From assembly GCF_031877795.1 (NCBI RefSeq), contig NC_133940.1, positions 9,115,985 to 9,179,984 on the forward strand: a stretch of 64,000 nucleotides of DNA, in the 5' to 3' direction. Source of the stretch: Strix aluco (taxonomy: Eukaryota > Chordata > Aves > Strigiformes > Strigidae). Position numbers and translations under genes: made by a program. Below are positions 47,127-60,100 of the stretch, piece by piece; the stretch's first letter is position 1, and each line of letters begins with the position of its first letter. The notes beneath the pieces were generated by a model. It did not search any database, was not told the DNA's origin, and worked only from the letters and a program-made list of their open reading frames with translations.

Positions 47127-50100
47127 TCCGACTCAAGGACCTGCCAGTAACCCACGGCCCTAACCTGCTGCTCCTTTTTCACAAAGCTCCCTTCTCTCCC
47201 TCCTTCTCCCCCATCACTGCACAAATTCGAGCTTTGATGATGCTTCCCATGAGATTGCTCAAGCCCCCTGCTCCTATTTCAACCTGCCCGTCACTTCAGA
47301 GGACCAGGTCATCTTTCACCCAGTGATGTAGCTCAGGGTTCTCACTTCACAACGCAACGTGATGCACATGACCTTGTTAAAAAGGTCAAAAGGGGAGGGG
47401 ATTATTTTAAAAAATTTCCATCTTACAGACTAAGATAACCAAGTTATTCCCTGCATTTCTCCTTTCAGATTGAGTCATCTCCTCCGTCAGGTCCAGCCTG
47501 TTCAGGTGTTTATAATGGACTGATTTTAACATTGATTTATACCAATGCAAGAGACAGAATCACCTGAACTGATCACAGAAGGAAACTACCTCCTTCAGCC
47601 CATTTTCACACTCTAGCTCACGTTCAAGATTTACATTGAGACATTTGGTTATCACACAACTCTCCCTTTCTGGATGTCAGTTCTATAGATTCTGTCTCTG
47701 AATTCAGTCAGCGTTGTATTTCATAACAACTACTAGTACCAACTCCTGTTTTCTTAGAACAGAAAAATGAAAACCTTTCTAATGTCAGAACTCTGTAGTC
47801 CATAATGAAAATAAAGGGCAAATTGTAAAGTTAAAGACCTTTTTCCCATTTTTCTGCAGAAGTCATGCCGCACACAGTGTTGAAAGCCAAGAGAAGCTCC
47901 AACTGGTGGCATATATTTCGATGGAAGCTCTACCTACTTCTTCCATAAACATTCTTTAAAAAAAGTAAACATGACTGTGGAGAAGATCCTTGGAAAACTG
48001 AAACAGCTTTCAGAAGTGAAAAGAAAATGGAAAGAAACTGAAAGAAATAATCCAAGACATTTACAAATATTAATTCATTTATTTATATTTTTCAGTTTTC
48101 AGTGTTGCACTAAGTTCTACATCACATTAATTCAAAAGTGATCTTACCTCTAAGATCTATGAATTAGCAAGTTTTATACACTTGAAAGTACCATTAGCTA
48201 CATACAGTTTACCTTCTTCTGTTTTTCTTTGAAATTAATGATGGAAACATAAGAAACATGCAAATGTAAGATTTTAGAGCACAGTTCTTCAGTTGGGTAT
48301 GAACTCTACAGTTAGAGAATGTGCTCTGATAGTACTTTACCCTCAGCAGTGGCAATATACAGCAGCAAAAAAGATTATTCCTATGACATTTTGCAGGAGT
48401 AAAGATTCTGTATCTTGGTTTAACATGGCAAAATTAACATGTTTTGACAGACTCAGGATCAAAAATACTTTGGTTTTATACTTGTGTCAATAAACACCAA
48501 GTGAAATAAAACAGCAAGTAGTTTCTTTGCAGAGAGGACCTTCGCCCCAGTGCTACAGTGCTGGTTTGGCAGGGAGGGGGGAGCAGAGTGGTGGAACCAT
48601 CTATTAACACTGCAACACTTCAGAAATGGAAGTCAGCATATTAAGTTCAGTGTAACTCACAGGGATGGGGTAAGCGCCTCTACAGAATGAGAGTATTGAA
48701 ATTCCAAGTCTGCTACAGGCATTGAATATTCTCTAGCTACAGAGAGCCTGTGCTTCTAACACTGGCATTTCACTCTGCAAGACTAAGCATCTCTCCTTCC
48801 CAGCTTCTGCTATGAAAAATTTCAGACGTCACCTCTGTAAAATAAAATTACATACTTTAAAGTCCCAAGCGCATAGTATACATATTCCACACCATTCTGG
48901 TATTTCTTTTAGAGTTAGGAAGTCCTAACATGGAGGATGAAATGATTAATGCTATGTGTTTAAAGTGTACTAAGCAGTGCAATGCGGCAAAGAGCATTGG
49001 CTGTGTTTCTGTTGGGTGGGATGGGTGGGATGGCTAGAGCAGCTGAACAGAGTGGCCCCACGACAGGGTGAGCCACGTCAGTCCTTTCATACAAAGATAA
49101 TTACTTTAAAAATTGCTTCTAGAAATAATGGTTTCATTAAAATCAGACTTCGGCCTGAATTATATCTACATAAAAAATACTGGCTGACACAGTCAGCATG
49201 GCTCAGTTTAGTACACGAAGTGCTGGTGCTAATCTCTCTCGCTCTAGAGCAATGGCCTCTAATCTTCACATACCCATAAGCAACAAATTACACAATAACA
49301 TATTGCGAGCAGCACCACGCTCTTCTTGGGTTGGTATGTTTTCATTTTGCCTTCTGTGGCAAGGTTACAAGGTACTCTGATAGGCATGGGTTGACAAACA
49401 TTGCTCTAGAACTAATACTGTATGATCCATACAAAATATAAACATACAATACATAGTCACATTTAACTTTTAGTCCCTGTGCAATTTAAGTTAAAACTTT
49501 TCTCAGTAATACATTTTAAAACTGTAAACCACACTAGAGAGACAGAATAATGTTATCAATTTCTTTAGAATGTTAAGGCTTTTACTTTTTATCTTGAAGT
49601 TGCCTATGAACTTGTACTATAATAAAGACACTTACGTTTCTCCTTCAATTACCATTAGCTGAAGTTAGGGTACACAATTTAAGTGCTTGAAGACAAAGTC
49701 CACTGTCCCCAGGGCAGAGGAGTGAGCTACTAGTTGAAAGAGATACTCCTTAATTACCAACAGGCTGCTAAAACGTGCCTAGAAGTTTTCCACAAAAGAA
49801 TAAAAATCTGTGTTTATAAATTAACTCTTTGGTCAATAATGGTACAATTTAATTGGCAAGCGTCCATAATGCAATCATTTCTTCTCAAAGAACTGAACTG
49901 AGACTAGTTGTCAAATAGCAATGTATTTTAGCTCCTGCTCAAGAATAATTTCCTAAGGACCCAGCTGTATAAATGATTTGAGGCTGTTTGACATGGGGAG
50001 AAAAAGTAGGACTTGGTTCTGAACTCAGCAGGAGCCAGCTGCTACTTACAGGCAAAAAGCTGACAGAATTTTAGTCTCCTGCTCTTGTGGAAGCAGCAGC

Positions 50101-50999
50101 TTCTCGCAGCTGCTGAGCTCCTTCATGTACTCAGAATACAGCTATTAGTTAAAAGAAAGAGGATAGTGGTGATCAACAGGAAAAATACGAATTTTTCTAT
50201 GGTGTGACAATCCTGCCATGCTAAGCACTCCTTGAAGAAAGTTCTTCCTCTTGCAAAACTAGAAGCAAGTTCCATAACAAAGTTTTTTTTTAAATATTTC
50301 ATTTTTTTTTTATTAATAAATAAAATATGTTAAAAACCTTTGGGTGCTATACTCACTACCCTACGCTGTATATACAAAAGCAGACATATAAAGACACAGC
50401 AATTGATGTGGCTAAGGCAAAAAGAACTAAAAGTGGCTTCTTGGATCACTGAGCCCAGACCCCAATACTAAAGGCACTGTGGTATTTAATCGCTTTCACA
50501 AACACGGTAAGCTTCAACCCTAAAAAGCAGTTAGGCTGCCCCTAATACCTCCCACTAAAAGATCACTATAGATCATAACAGCTCTAATGCTCAAAATTAT
50601 TCTAATTTCCAGCCTAAATTGATATCACAGCCAGTTAATTCTTTTGCAAACACTGCCTTTAATATTGGGAAAGCCTGTCTCTCTTCTCAGTTCTCACCCT
50701 GATATAAACATTTCCTGTGCACGTATGTGCACAGGCAGAGAAAGAGAGGTAACAATCATATTTATACTCCTTGGTATCCTATCAAAAAATAAGCTCACTG
50801 TATTGCCTATTGATCCTTTTTGAACATAAATGACCAAGACATTATCTGTTTCAAGACTGCCAAAAAATAAAGGCAACAATCATCCTTCTCAGTTACACGG
50901 ATGACTATTGCAATTGCTCTAAGAATCGTAATTTTACGTTTGTGTCTGCTAGTTCTAGAAAAGTGCAATGTGTAGAGGGTGTATTCAAGTTACAGCAAT

Positions 51000-51005
51000 T
51001 TTATT
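51000..51005 (-). promoter_or_regulatory. RADX: Candidate poly(A) signal of RADX
   Basis: AATAAA hexamer on the minus strand only about 45 bases past the RADX stop. A second hexamer at 50314-50309 would give a 3' UTR of about 0.75 kb. Both fit; transcript ends are needed to choose. Confidence 0.4.
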
Positions 51006-51049
51006 TCCCTCCTTTTGAACAATATAAATCTGAAAAATAAGTTATTAAA

Positions 51050-51195
51050 TTACATTGATTCCAGCACACCAGGTTCCACTGTCTTGTAGATTTTGCTCAG
51101 GAAGACTTCTACCTTATCATCACCCAAGTGACAGATGTCCAAGATGCAGACAACATGTTTGCCGTCTAGATCCATTGCTGCTTTTACAATTTCAT
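51050..51195 (-). CDS. RADX: RADX last coding exon and stop
   Basis: 146 nt, 47 residues and a TAA stop at 51052-51050, after a cttctag acceptor. It encodes [40 protein letters not shown] and PGVLESM. Alternating hydrophobic residues in HVVCILDI and KVEVFL suggest two beta-strands closing a domain. The plus-strand ORF over this exon is only its antisense shadow. Confidence 0.84.
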
Positions 51196-54100
51196 CTAGA
51201 AGTTAAGAAAAGGTGTTTTAATATACATACAGTAAAAACGTATACTGAATTGATATTGTTTTCCATGCAGTAATGTGTATATGTTCAAGCTTCTTGCAGT
51301 GAAAAACTCTATTAAATGCCCGCCTAGTGGGATTTTTCTTTTTTCTGGTAGAATTTTGTTCGTAAATTCAATGACTAGAAATTATAGCATCAGAACTTAG
51401 ATATGCAAAAGCTGAAATATGCACTACTTAACCATTAGTGATTCTCAGATTTCACAGTATTATTCAAGGAAAAGTAAAGATGTATGTAAATAAAATCAGG
51501 TCCGTCTATATAAGCATGCAGAAAACCACGATGCTTCTATTGCATTTTGCAGTATGATACATGTTAATAGTATTCACCATATTTGCTGGAAGGTGATAGT
51601 AATTAGAAGCATATTCTGAAAGAAAATAATTCAATAGCAGGCAAATACTTCAGTTTATAGGCACTGTAGGTTGTGTTAAAGGAGCTGTTCAAAGTGACAT
51701 CAGTGAAATGGATTGACAGATTGACAATTATTCCACTCTATTTCAAAGCAGATCAAGCCAATAGTCACATGCTCAGCTACACGTACTGACTTCTATGTCA
51801 GTATGATTTTGCCTCAACAAATAACTGCAAATACTATGTAGGTCACTTAGGAGTTTGTGGTTTGGATATTAAAATACTATCTGCAGAGTATGAGAACAGC
51901 TCCAGCAAAAACTGCCTTGAAAGTTCAGTATTACATCTATTTACTACAGGTGGTCACACAGAATTTATGGATCTTTCACTGAAGACATAAACAATGTCTG
52001 ACCTACAACAGAGATTTCTGCAGAGGATTAACTCTTGAAAGATAAAACAAGAAATGATAAATGAGTAATGTCAGTGAAAGCCAGTCTCACTTGAAAGTGG
52101 AAACATGTCATGACGCCTTCCATTGCTAGTGGCCTTCTGCTGACATCCAGAGATGCAACTCATACGAGACAGTAGCGTATCATGTTGAATGTCTTCCAGT
52201 TGAAATAAATGGGGATCTTCAGGACAAAACAGTGGAAGAAATGCAACATCTATTGCTACATCATGGTTTATACCTGTTGAAAAAAAGTATTTAAGTTAGC
52301 AGAAAAATTAATCTCCAGCCCATTAGCAACTTCATGCACCATTTCTTTTTTTTACTATTACAGGCCGAACACTGATTTCCATTTACTTGTTCTTTGTCCA
52401 TTAATTAATAACTAATGTCTAAAAATATATTTTAATATATACATACATATGCATTTATACACGAGCACATTCAAATTGATATGATGTTGTAACACGCTAT
52501 GATTTAAGTCTAACAATGCTGTTAGCTCAGAAAATATTAAGCCAACATTGAAAGCCATCTCACACTCCTTTTTAACTTTATCACTGCTACAAGGGCAAAG
52601 AAATTCATTTTACAACCAGTATATCTATGCAATATGAGGTGCAATACTTGCGCTACTGTCATCTTGACTATTATATTGTAAGTCCCAGGATTCTAATGAC
52701 TGTAAATATTCAAACACCTTCTCTGAAAACCTCCCTTAGCAAATAATGGAAACTTTCAAATTATGGAAACTTTAACATCAGCATCATTAAACTAGACAAT
52801 TTCCTTCTCCTTTTAATAGGAAAACAAAATCAAACAGATTAATAGCCCACAGTAATGCTAACAAACAGATAGACATCAACTTGCATATATATATTTTAAC
52901 AAATAAAGATCAATCAGCTGACACTTTGTGCTAACCAGAAGCAGCAGAGAGCAGCTGATGAGTATGGCTAAAATACAGCCCTCAAATTTTCTATCATGGA
53001 AGAAAGGGACTTTAGGAGCAACTCTGCTCAAAAAACAACTCAATGAGAATAAAGCTCAAAAGTAGTATTTACAGTATTCTTAAAGGGAAAAGGACAACTA
53101 ACTTGTTTCTGATAAATACCTCTCCAGCAGGAAAGTCAGCTGTCAAGTGCAATTGAATAATTTACCCGATTACGTCAGACTGGTTGAACTAGTAAACAGG
53201 ACCTCTAATTGTAATAATCAATAGCTTAGGGACTACACACATTCTTCAAATGATACACATAAGGCTATCAAAAAAATTGCAATTATATAAAAAGTAATAC
53301 TAGAAATTGATCATTTCATTTCAAGGTATTTTTAATAAGAATTACAGCTTTCAGGTAGAAAAATATCCTAAATCATGACTTCAACAAAAATCTAAAACAT
53401 CAATAATTTTTTTAAACTTCAAGAAATACTCAGAATCAAGTGATAGAGAAATCCATTCAGTTTCTGACGAACCTTCAAGTCATTCATAAGCTAATGCAGC
53501 AAAAAGCAACGATCTTATACTGCTCCTGCTTAAGCTTTTTTAGAAGCCGAGCTACCAAATACTTACCCAGAACTGTCACTTCGTAATACCCAAGGCCACT
53601 AGCACTTTTAAACTCATTGATATTTTTATCTGTTCTGGTTTCTTTTGGCTGGTGCACTGCTGCATAAAGGTTGTACTGTTGCATAAGTAAGTCTTTGTGC
53701 ACATAATCAAATTTACGTGGGATGCTTTCTGGGAAAATTGTGCTGTGGTGCAGGTATTTCATTAACTTGTCCTTCACTTGTGCCCACAGGTCACTCTGCC
53801 ATGAATCACGAGTTCTTCCCGTCTCTTCAGTTTCAGGTATAGCACTCATTCCTTCTCGGTCTATTATAAACACAGAAAATATTTAGCTGTTTATATGCTC
53901 ATGGAATCGTATCACTTCTCTGCTAGATAAGAAATATTTTCGTTAGAACATTTCAATTATGAAGACATAGCAGAATGTTCAAAACGTACAACACAATGAA
54001 TTAAATTGGGGTTGGAACATGAGTAAACTGGTAACCTTAGAAGCTAGACTTGTAGTAAAAAGACTTATTTCACCACACAAAGAGCATCATCATGGCTTAT

Positions 54101-57100
54101 TTTTGGAGGGCACGTAACTTGTTTAATGAACAGCCAGAAACTATGAAAACAAGTTTAAAATGGGTACAAGTGAAGGTAAACTTTTTCATCCCTTGCACAA
54201 TTAACTATATGCTTACATTGAGGACTATGCTACATTTAAAATTTCTTGCTATACACTCAATGATAGCTCCATTCTTCTTTCCTATTACATGTAACTTGAG
54301 GATTGTTAATGGTAAAAGCTTATACAGCCATCACCTCCCATTTTGAAGGGAAGTGTTAAATCCCACCTTTTGAGCTTATCAGAAAGCTCATTTCAAAATA
54401 TTCCCATTATAGCCTTGTAGAGCTCCTCCATCTCCTGTGAAACAACTTCTCATCAAGTAGCCTTCTGAACAGGGTATATTATTCACCCCAATATTTCTCT
54501 ACAAACATGCTTTTTGACTTCTTTTTAGGCGTCATAATTGCTACGATGGGAGTACCAGGATGTTAAAAAACCGAAGAAACCAGAATGTACACAGACAAAC
54601 TTCATACAACACGTGCAATAACATTCAACATGGGAAATGAGAGTCTTGCTGCATTGAGTTAGACAACAAAGGACAGTGAATTTAAAGAAAATTGACACTA
54701 ATACTGAAATTAAAAGTGTGCTCCGGATTGCATAAAGCAGCCTGCAGTATTTTTCTCACAGAACTGGAATTAATCGTAAAAGGTAAAGGGGCACATGACA
54801 GCTGCTACACGAAGAAATGTTTTTTCTCACCATTTTACTTGGAGAATTACAGTATTCTCTACAAGTGTGAAGACTTAATACTATACCTTAGGCAAATAAA
54901 GTACAAAGAAGTTTCCTAATCTAACCCCCCTTTCTCTTTCTAAAACTTTCATCATTACTTTACTTTTCTCCCTCAATATATGATCGGTGCTGTAACTGTA
55001 ATTTGTATGTCCTACTTGTACAATCCTTATTAACTCAGCATAAACAGATGTGTAATCAGGACGACACAGTGGGAACAGCCACCACTGGTTATTTAAACAA
55101 TAAGATGCTGAAATCTTTAACAATCTGACCGTGTTTTAGAAGAAAAATAAAGCGTTTGAACTCCTCTAGGTACCAGAGAGCCTCTTGGCAGCAAAGACTA
55201 CTTTCTTCTTTAAACCAATCAAAAATATAAAAATGGCTATGGTGAACATTTAAACACATGATTTCCCACAAAAAGCAATTGAGATGAACCCTATTTTGAG
55301 TTCAGCTAGCAGAAGAATTTTTTTTAAATCCACTGTATAATTCCAGTATACAGCAGATGTTTTTTTCTTGTAAAATTTTAGAATTTAATTTGATCATCAG
55401 CTTACACTGTTACTATAAAGTTCGTTTCTTGCAAACACTTTTGTTAGTAAATCTGAGTCAGTGCATTTCTGCTTTACAGTCACATTTCATTATCTTGCAG
55501 CACTGGCTGCAATCTTTTACTCCTCCTTTGTACCTCTTGCAAAAAACAGTATCTGGAGTAAATGAAATTCCAGTGAGTGAACCTTGTCCCAGCGCCCCCC
55601 CCCCCCAATACCTCAAAAAAGATATTTCAACATTTAAAAAAGGCACTTAAAGATATCCAAACCACAATAAATAATTAATCAGCTCTTTTTGTACATCTAC
55701 CCAATGACTACTACAAAGTGTTACTTTGATGCAGGCTGCTATGATATGGAGCTGCTAAGAGACAGAAGGGTCAGCACCACTAACACATAGTTACAAAGGG
55801 AGAGGGGAAAAAATTTCATGTTCCCATAAATAGCTTCTAAAGGCAGCTAAGGGCAGTTTCCCTTGCTGTCATTTAAAAAAAACCAAAAGCTCTACCTGGG
55901 ACCATGGTAACATCACTATGAAGCTTAGAGTAACACTTTTCCATTTTATATGGTACCTATGACCTGCATATCAGTAAATGGAAAAATAAGTATATGATAC
56001 ATAAGTAATTGATATATAATCTCAGAATACTGAAAAAAAGGTATCTTCAAAATCTGAAGAAAGCATAGAATAGTGTTCACTTTGATACATACACCACCAT
56101 TAGTAGGCTTGTTAAGCAAAATATAGACATGCTGTTATTTAGATAAAACTAGCATCAGCTAAACAATTAGTATTTTATATAAGACTAATAATATTGTCGG
56201 TAGGACTGATGTTATGTGAGAAAAATATGTGCATATGTTTAGTAGCTACATTTACTAACATATTCATGTAATTATTGTATACTTACATTAGATGAGAGAC
56301 TGATTCATTTATTTTGGACTACACTCAAAATATCAGCCAACTGAAGTTAAATAGGGTTTCACATGCAGTGAGGAAATACTAGTGTGAATTATATTTTAAT
56401 TTAAGAATAAAAGTATCTAAATAGATCTGTATTACAGCTATAAATATCTAAATATAAGTATCTAATGCAAGATTTTTTTAATACAGTTAAGAAATGAGAC
56501 ATCTATTTCATTGTACATCTTCACATCCTTTTTTTTTTTTTGAAAACCAACCTTTTAAACCAACCCACTGAAACTGCATACATGCATTCATTTTATGAGA
56601 TCTACCCAACAGCCCACCAATTCTAGAGAGAGTAACAGCATAGCACAAACTCTACAGCTACCAGAAATGCCTCTAAAAATAATTTCAGGTGAGAACACTC
56701 AATCTGATTTCTCATTTTAAAAAGCAACAATAAACTTGATCAAAGACTAACAACCAATAAAGTAATTCATTATCAAACTGGCTTACTTTTCTTACTTTTG
56801 AAGAACAGATCTCTACACAGTACCTGAGGCTGCTCTTTCTCTGGAATAAAGCTTCACTTTAAACAACTATCTGTACAAATTTTTCTCCAATTTGAAAGTT
56901 TCCTCATCATTTCAGTGTCTTTAATATATTAAACATTCGGGAAAATTCACTGTAATTTCTATTGCTTTAAAGCAGCACAATGGAGTAGATCATCATCAAC
57001 AGGCTACAAAGATAACCTATTGTGGTCATTACTAAATTAAGATGAACTGCTGCCTTGCAAAAATGAAAGGATGGACAACATTATACATAATATAGCTATA

Positions 57101-60100
57101 CATAGGAGTAAATTGGCAGATGTTAATGTTGGGACAGATGCTAGTAGTAGATGAACTTTTAGAGAAAATTACATGACTCAGAGTATATTCAGTCAGCTTT
57201 AAAAACGGGAAAACATGTCATGAAATTAAAAGCAGACCAAGTTGCACATAAGGCAAATTAAGCTTCTTTCTTCATCCAAAAACAGATATCAAGAACTGCA
57301 TGGAACATGAGTTTATTTTTCAATCACAAAGGAAGAAAGAAAAAATTAGTAATATTAACTTAGAAAAATCCCTAAACCAAACATCATTCTTATTACTGGC
57401 TTATACGTTTCATCTATTTCCTCTCCACATCTTGTATTTGTCTTTTTAATTAAATACTCACATAGCTTTGGGGCTACCTTCCCAGAGAGGAACAATTTTA
57501 TCACATGCAGATCACTATAGCAAGAAAACTGCCAACAGAAAATATGCAGTCTTATGCTAGTAAGCGCTTCTGGGGTACAAAACTAACTTAAAACTTGCAT
57601 AAAGCAACACAAAATTTATTCCCCCATACTGGGAAACAGCCCCACGCTGTCCTTCCAGCCATCCTTTAGAACACATCAGGGACACGATGGAGCAGAATGA
57701 CATTAACAATACCTTGCTACAGTGGCCCCTAGAGGTTGATGCAGCCAGATGTAGGGAACAGCTGTCTTGACAAACAAGGGTTATAAGGCTTTGTTGCCTA
57801 TTTTGGACCTGAAGAGAAGAAGCAGACTTAAACCTCCTAAGGTTATGTAGCAACTATTTGCAACGTACCTGTGCAGCACTGTAAACTGTCTGATACAGCT
57901 TGTCCGTTTTTATCTTGCATGGAATCTTCATGTTGAAATTCATCCAAGCTATAAAAAGAAAGTTATAGCATATATATATTTAAAACCTATTTAACCTCAA
58001 ACACTGAGCAGCAAAAGTTCAAAGCTTGACAGATTTCTAGAGATAAATGATACGAGCTCAAATGAGTGGGCACTAGTACCTGGTTTCATACCACAAGACT
58101 TGTAACATAGCAGCTTGACATAACAAGACCTGCTACGCTCAGTAAATCGGTTTTGAAGAGCTTAGGACAAGAACTACTGTAGTTCTTTGCTTTATGAAGT
58201 AGACAGGAAAGCATTTTACACTCAAAAAACAGTGTTTGTTGCCCTCTACTGGGCACCTGCTGGAAATAGCATGTGTGACACTAAAAGCTGAACATCACAG
58301 ATGGCCAACAGGTTTACGACTCGATTCTGAAAAACGGTTGCGCAGCATGCTGCTGCACTTTCATATCGGCACCCTGCAGCAGTCAAAAACAAAGCACGAA
58401 TGGAGCCTTATATTCCAGAATCCAAAATGATAGAGAAATTACAAACATATATTTTCCTTTGGATATACTACCCTGTTTTAACAATTGGTTCAATCAGGTA
58501 AAATAGATTTTTGTTATACTTTCATTTTTAACCATGAAAGTTTGAATTAACAGAAAGCAACTATTCTCTAACAACCTCTAATGAATTACCTAGGATATTA
58601 TGCAAGATAAAAATGTAACAGATACTCTGCAGCCACAACATGGTAAAAATAAGCTCTAGGCCCATTTATTCCTTTCTTCTTTGCTCTGTTCCTTATTACA
58701 AACTCGCCATAATGTCTGAATAGACTTAGGAAAAAAACCTATCTTGATTATCTTGCATTACAAATAACTGAGACATAGGCAAGACTTTATTAAGGTACCA
58801 TTAAAACTCCAGACTACCAAAGCAGTTACTAATAAAAGTTTGTAACTGCAAATACATAGATAGTGAAAAGGGAATCAAAGACCAACATGCTGTTTAGTGG
58901 GACATTCTGTTTTTCAGTTATAAGGATTTACAGGGTTTTTTTTCAATTTTTCCCATGTCAGATATGAAATTTTCAAGATAGATCCTATCAATGTTTCATA
59001 AAAACCAGAAAATATCTAAAATCTAGTGAAAAGATAAAAGGAAATACATTGTGGTTTTTTGAGTATGAAATGCACTATCATCATGGTGTGGGCTAAGTAA
59101 TGGAGTGACCTTCTTGTAATCTCCAACACTAGGCACAAAGGAGTCCTCACTTAAGCAGCACAAACTGCAATTGAGGTTTCAGCCACCTAATTTTGTAAAC
59201 AAAAAAAGCTGCCACTTCAAGAACTTTAAAACAGCATGACCTTACTTGTCTCCAACCAACCACCCAAGCTTCTCAGCAGACTTGTGTTGAAAATGTTAGT
59301 AAATGAAAATTTCTATCTGTTTCTATGTGACTTTGTAGTCCAAAGCATTTTTCAAATTTTGAAGTCCAGGGCAACCTCAGAAAAATGCATGCAAGATGTC
59401 AGATCTACACTGATCCAGTGGTATTTTTATGTTTTCTGTGAAAGGTAGCAGGAAAGTGTCTCTTTCTAAAATGATAATTCAGTAATTACACTGTGCTTCC
59501 TATGGTATTATTTCTAAATAAAAGAATGTTTCCATGAAAATAGTATCTTGTGAAGAATTAATTCCTTTTACAAGAACCATCATGGAAATTATTATTGTGT
59601 ATGCATAACAATAAATTAAACATCGACATACCAGCTATATTAGCATGTTTTCAAGCCATTAGAAGACATTTTCAAAAGTACTAACAAAAGTAGTCTAATT
59701 AGAAATTAATGCCCACAAAACTAATTCTCACTTTTGAGACTCAGACTTCTCAACAAGAGACATGAAAATCTAGCACTATGTTGAGAAAGGCTTGCTCAGA
59801 AATCACCGTGTCAAGTTAGATATATGCCAACTTCCCCCTTCATTAAAGCAGAGGATTAAACCAAATCACACTGCTGACAAGTTGATATTATGGAGTTGGT
59901 TTCTTTCCTTTTAAAATTCTCTAGTTTTAGAGGTGAATAGGCTCTCATTAAGACCTAGTAGAGCCTCTGAAAAATATGAAAATAACTTGCCACAATTTTT
60001 CCCCACTTCTTTCACAGATCTGTAGCTGGGGTGATTTCTCCTACCTGCCCGACGTGTTATTCCTACAGGACTGCTTTGTGCTGGATGTGCATACACTGTA

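Larger units (their letters stand above)
46876..51049. other. RADX-RNF128 intergenic region with isoform 2 promoter
   Basis: About 4.2 kb separate the RADX stop from the RNF128 exon 1B start. The right end should be RADX 3' UTR and the left end the 5' UTR and promoter of RNF128 isoform 2. The 38-bp tandem duplication lies near the left end. AT-rich elsewhere; no further gene was recognised. Confidence 0.75.

Noticed and set aside
53861-53873. ATG at 53873 as a start of a separate 129-aa protein
   Set aside because: The first codons are intron sequence ahead of the ag at 53862-53861. Exon phase shows the open frame is an internal RADX exon.
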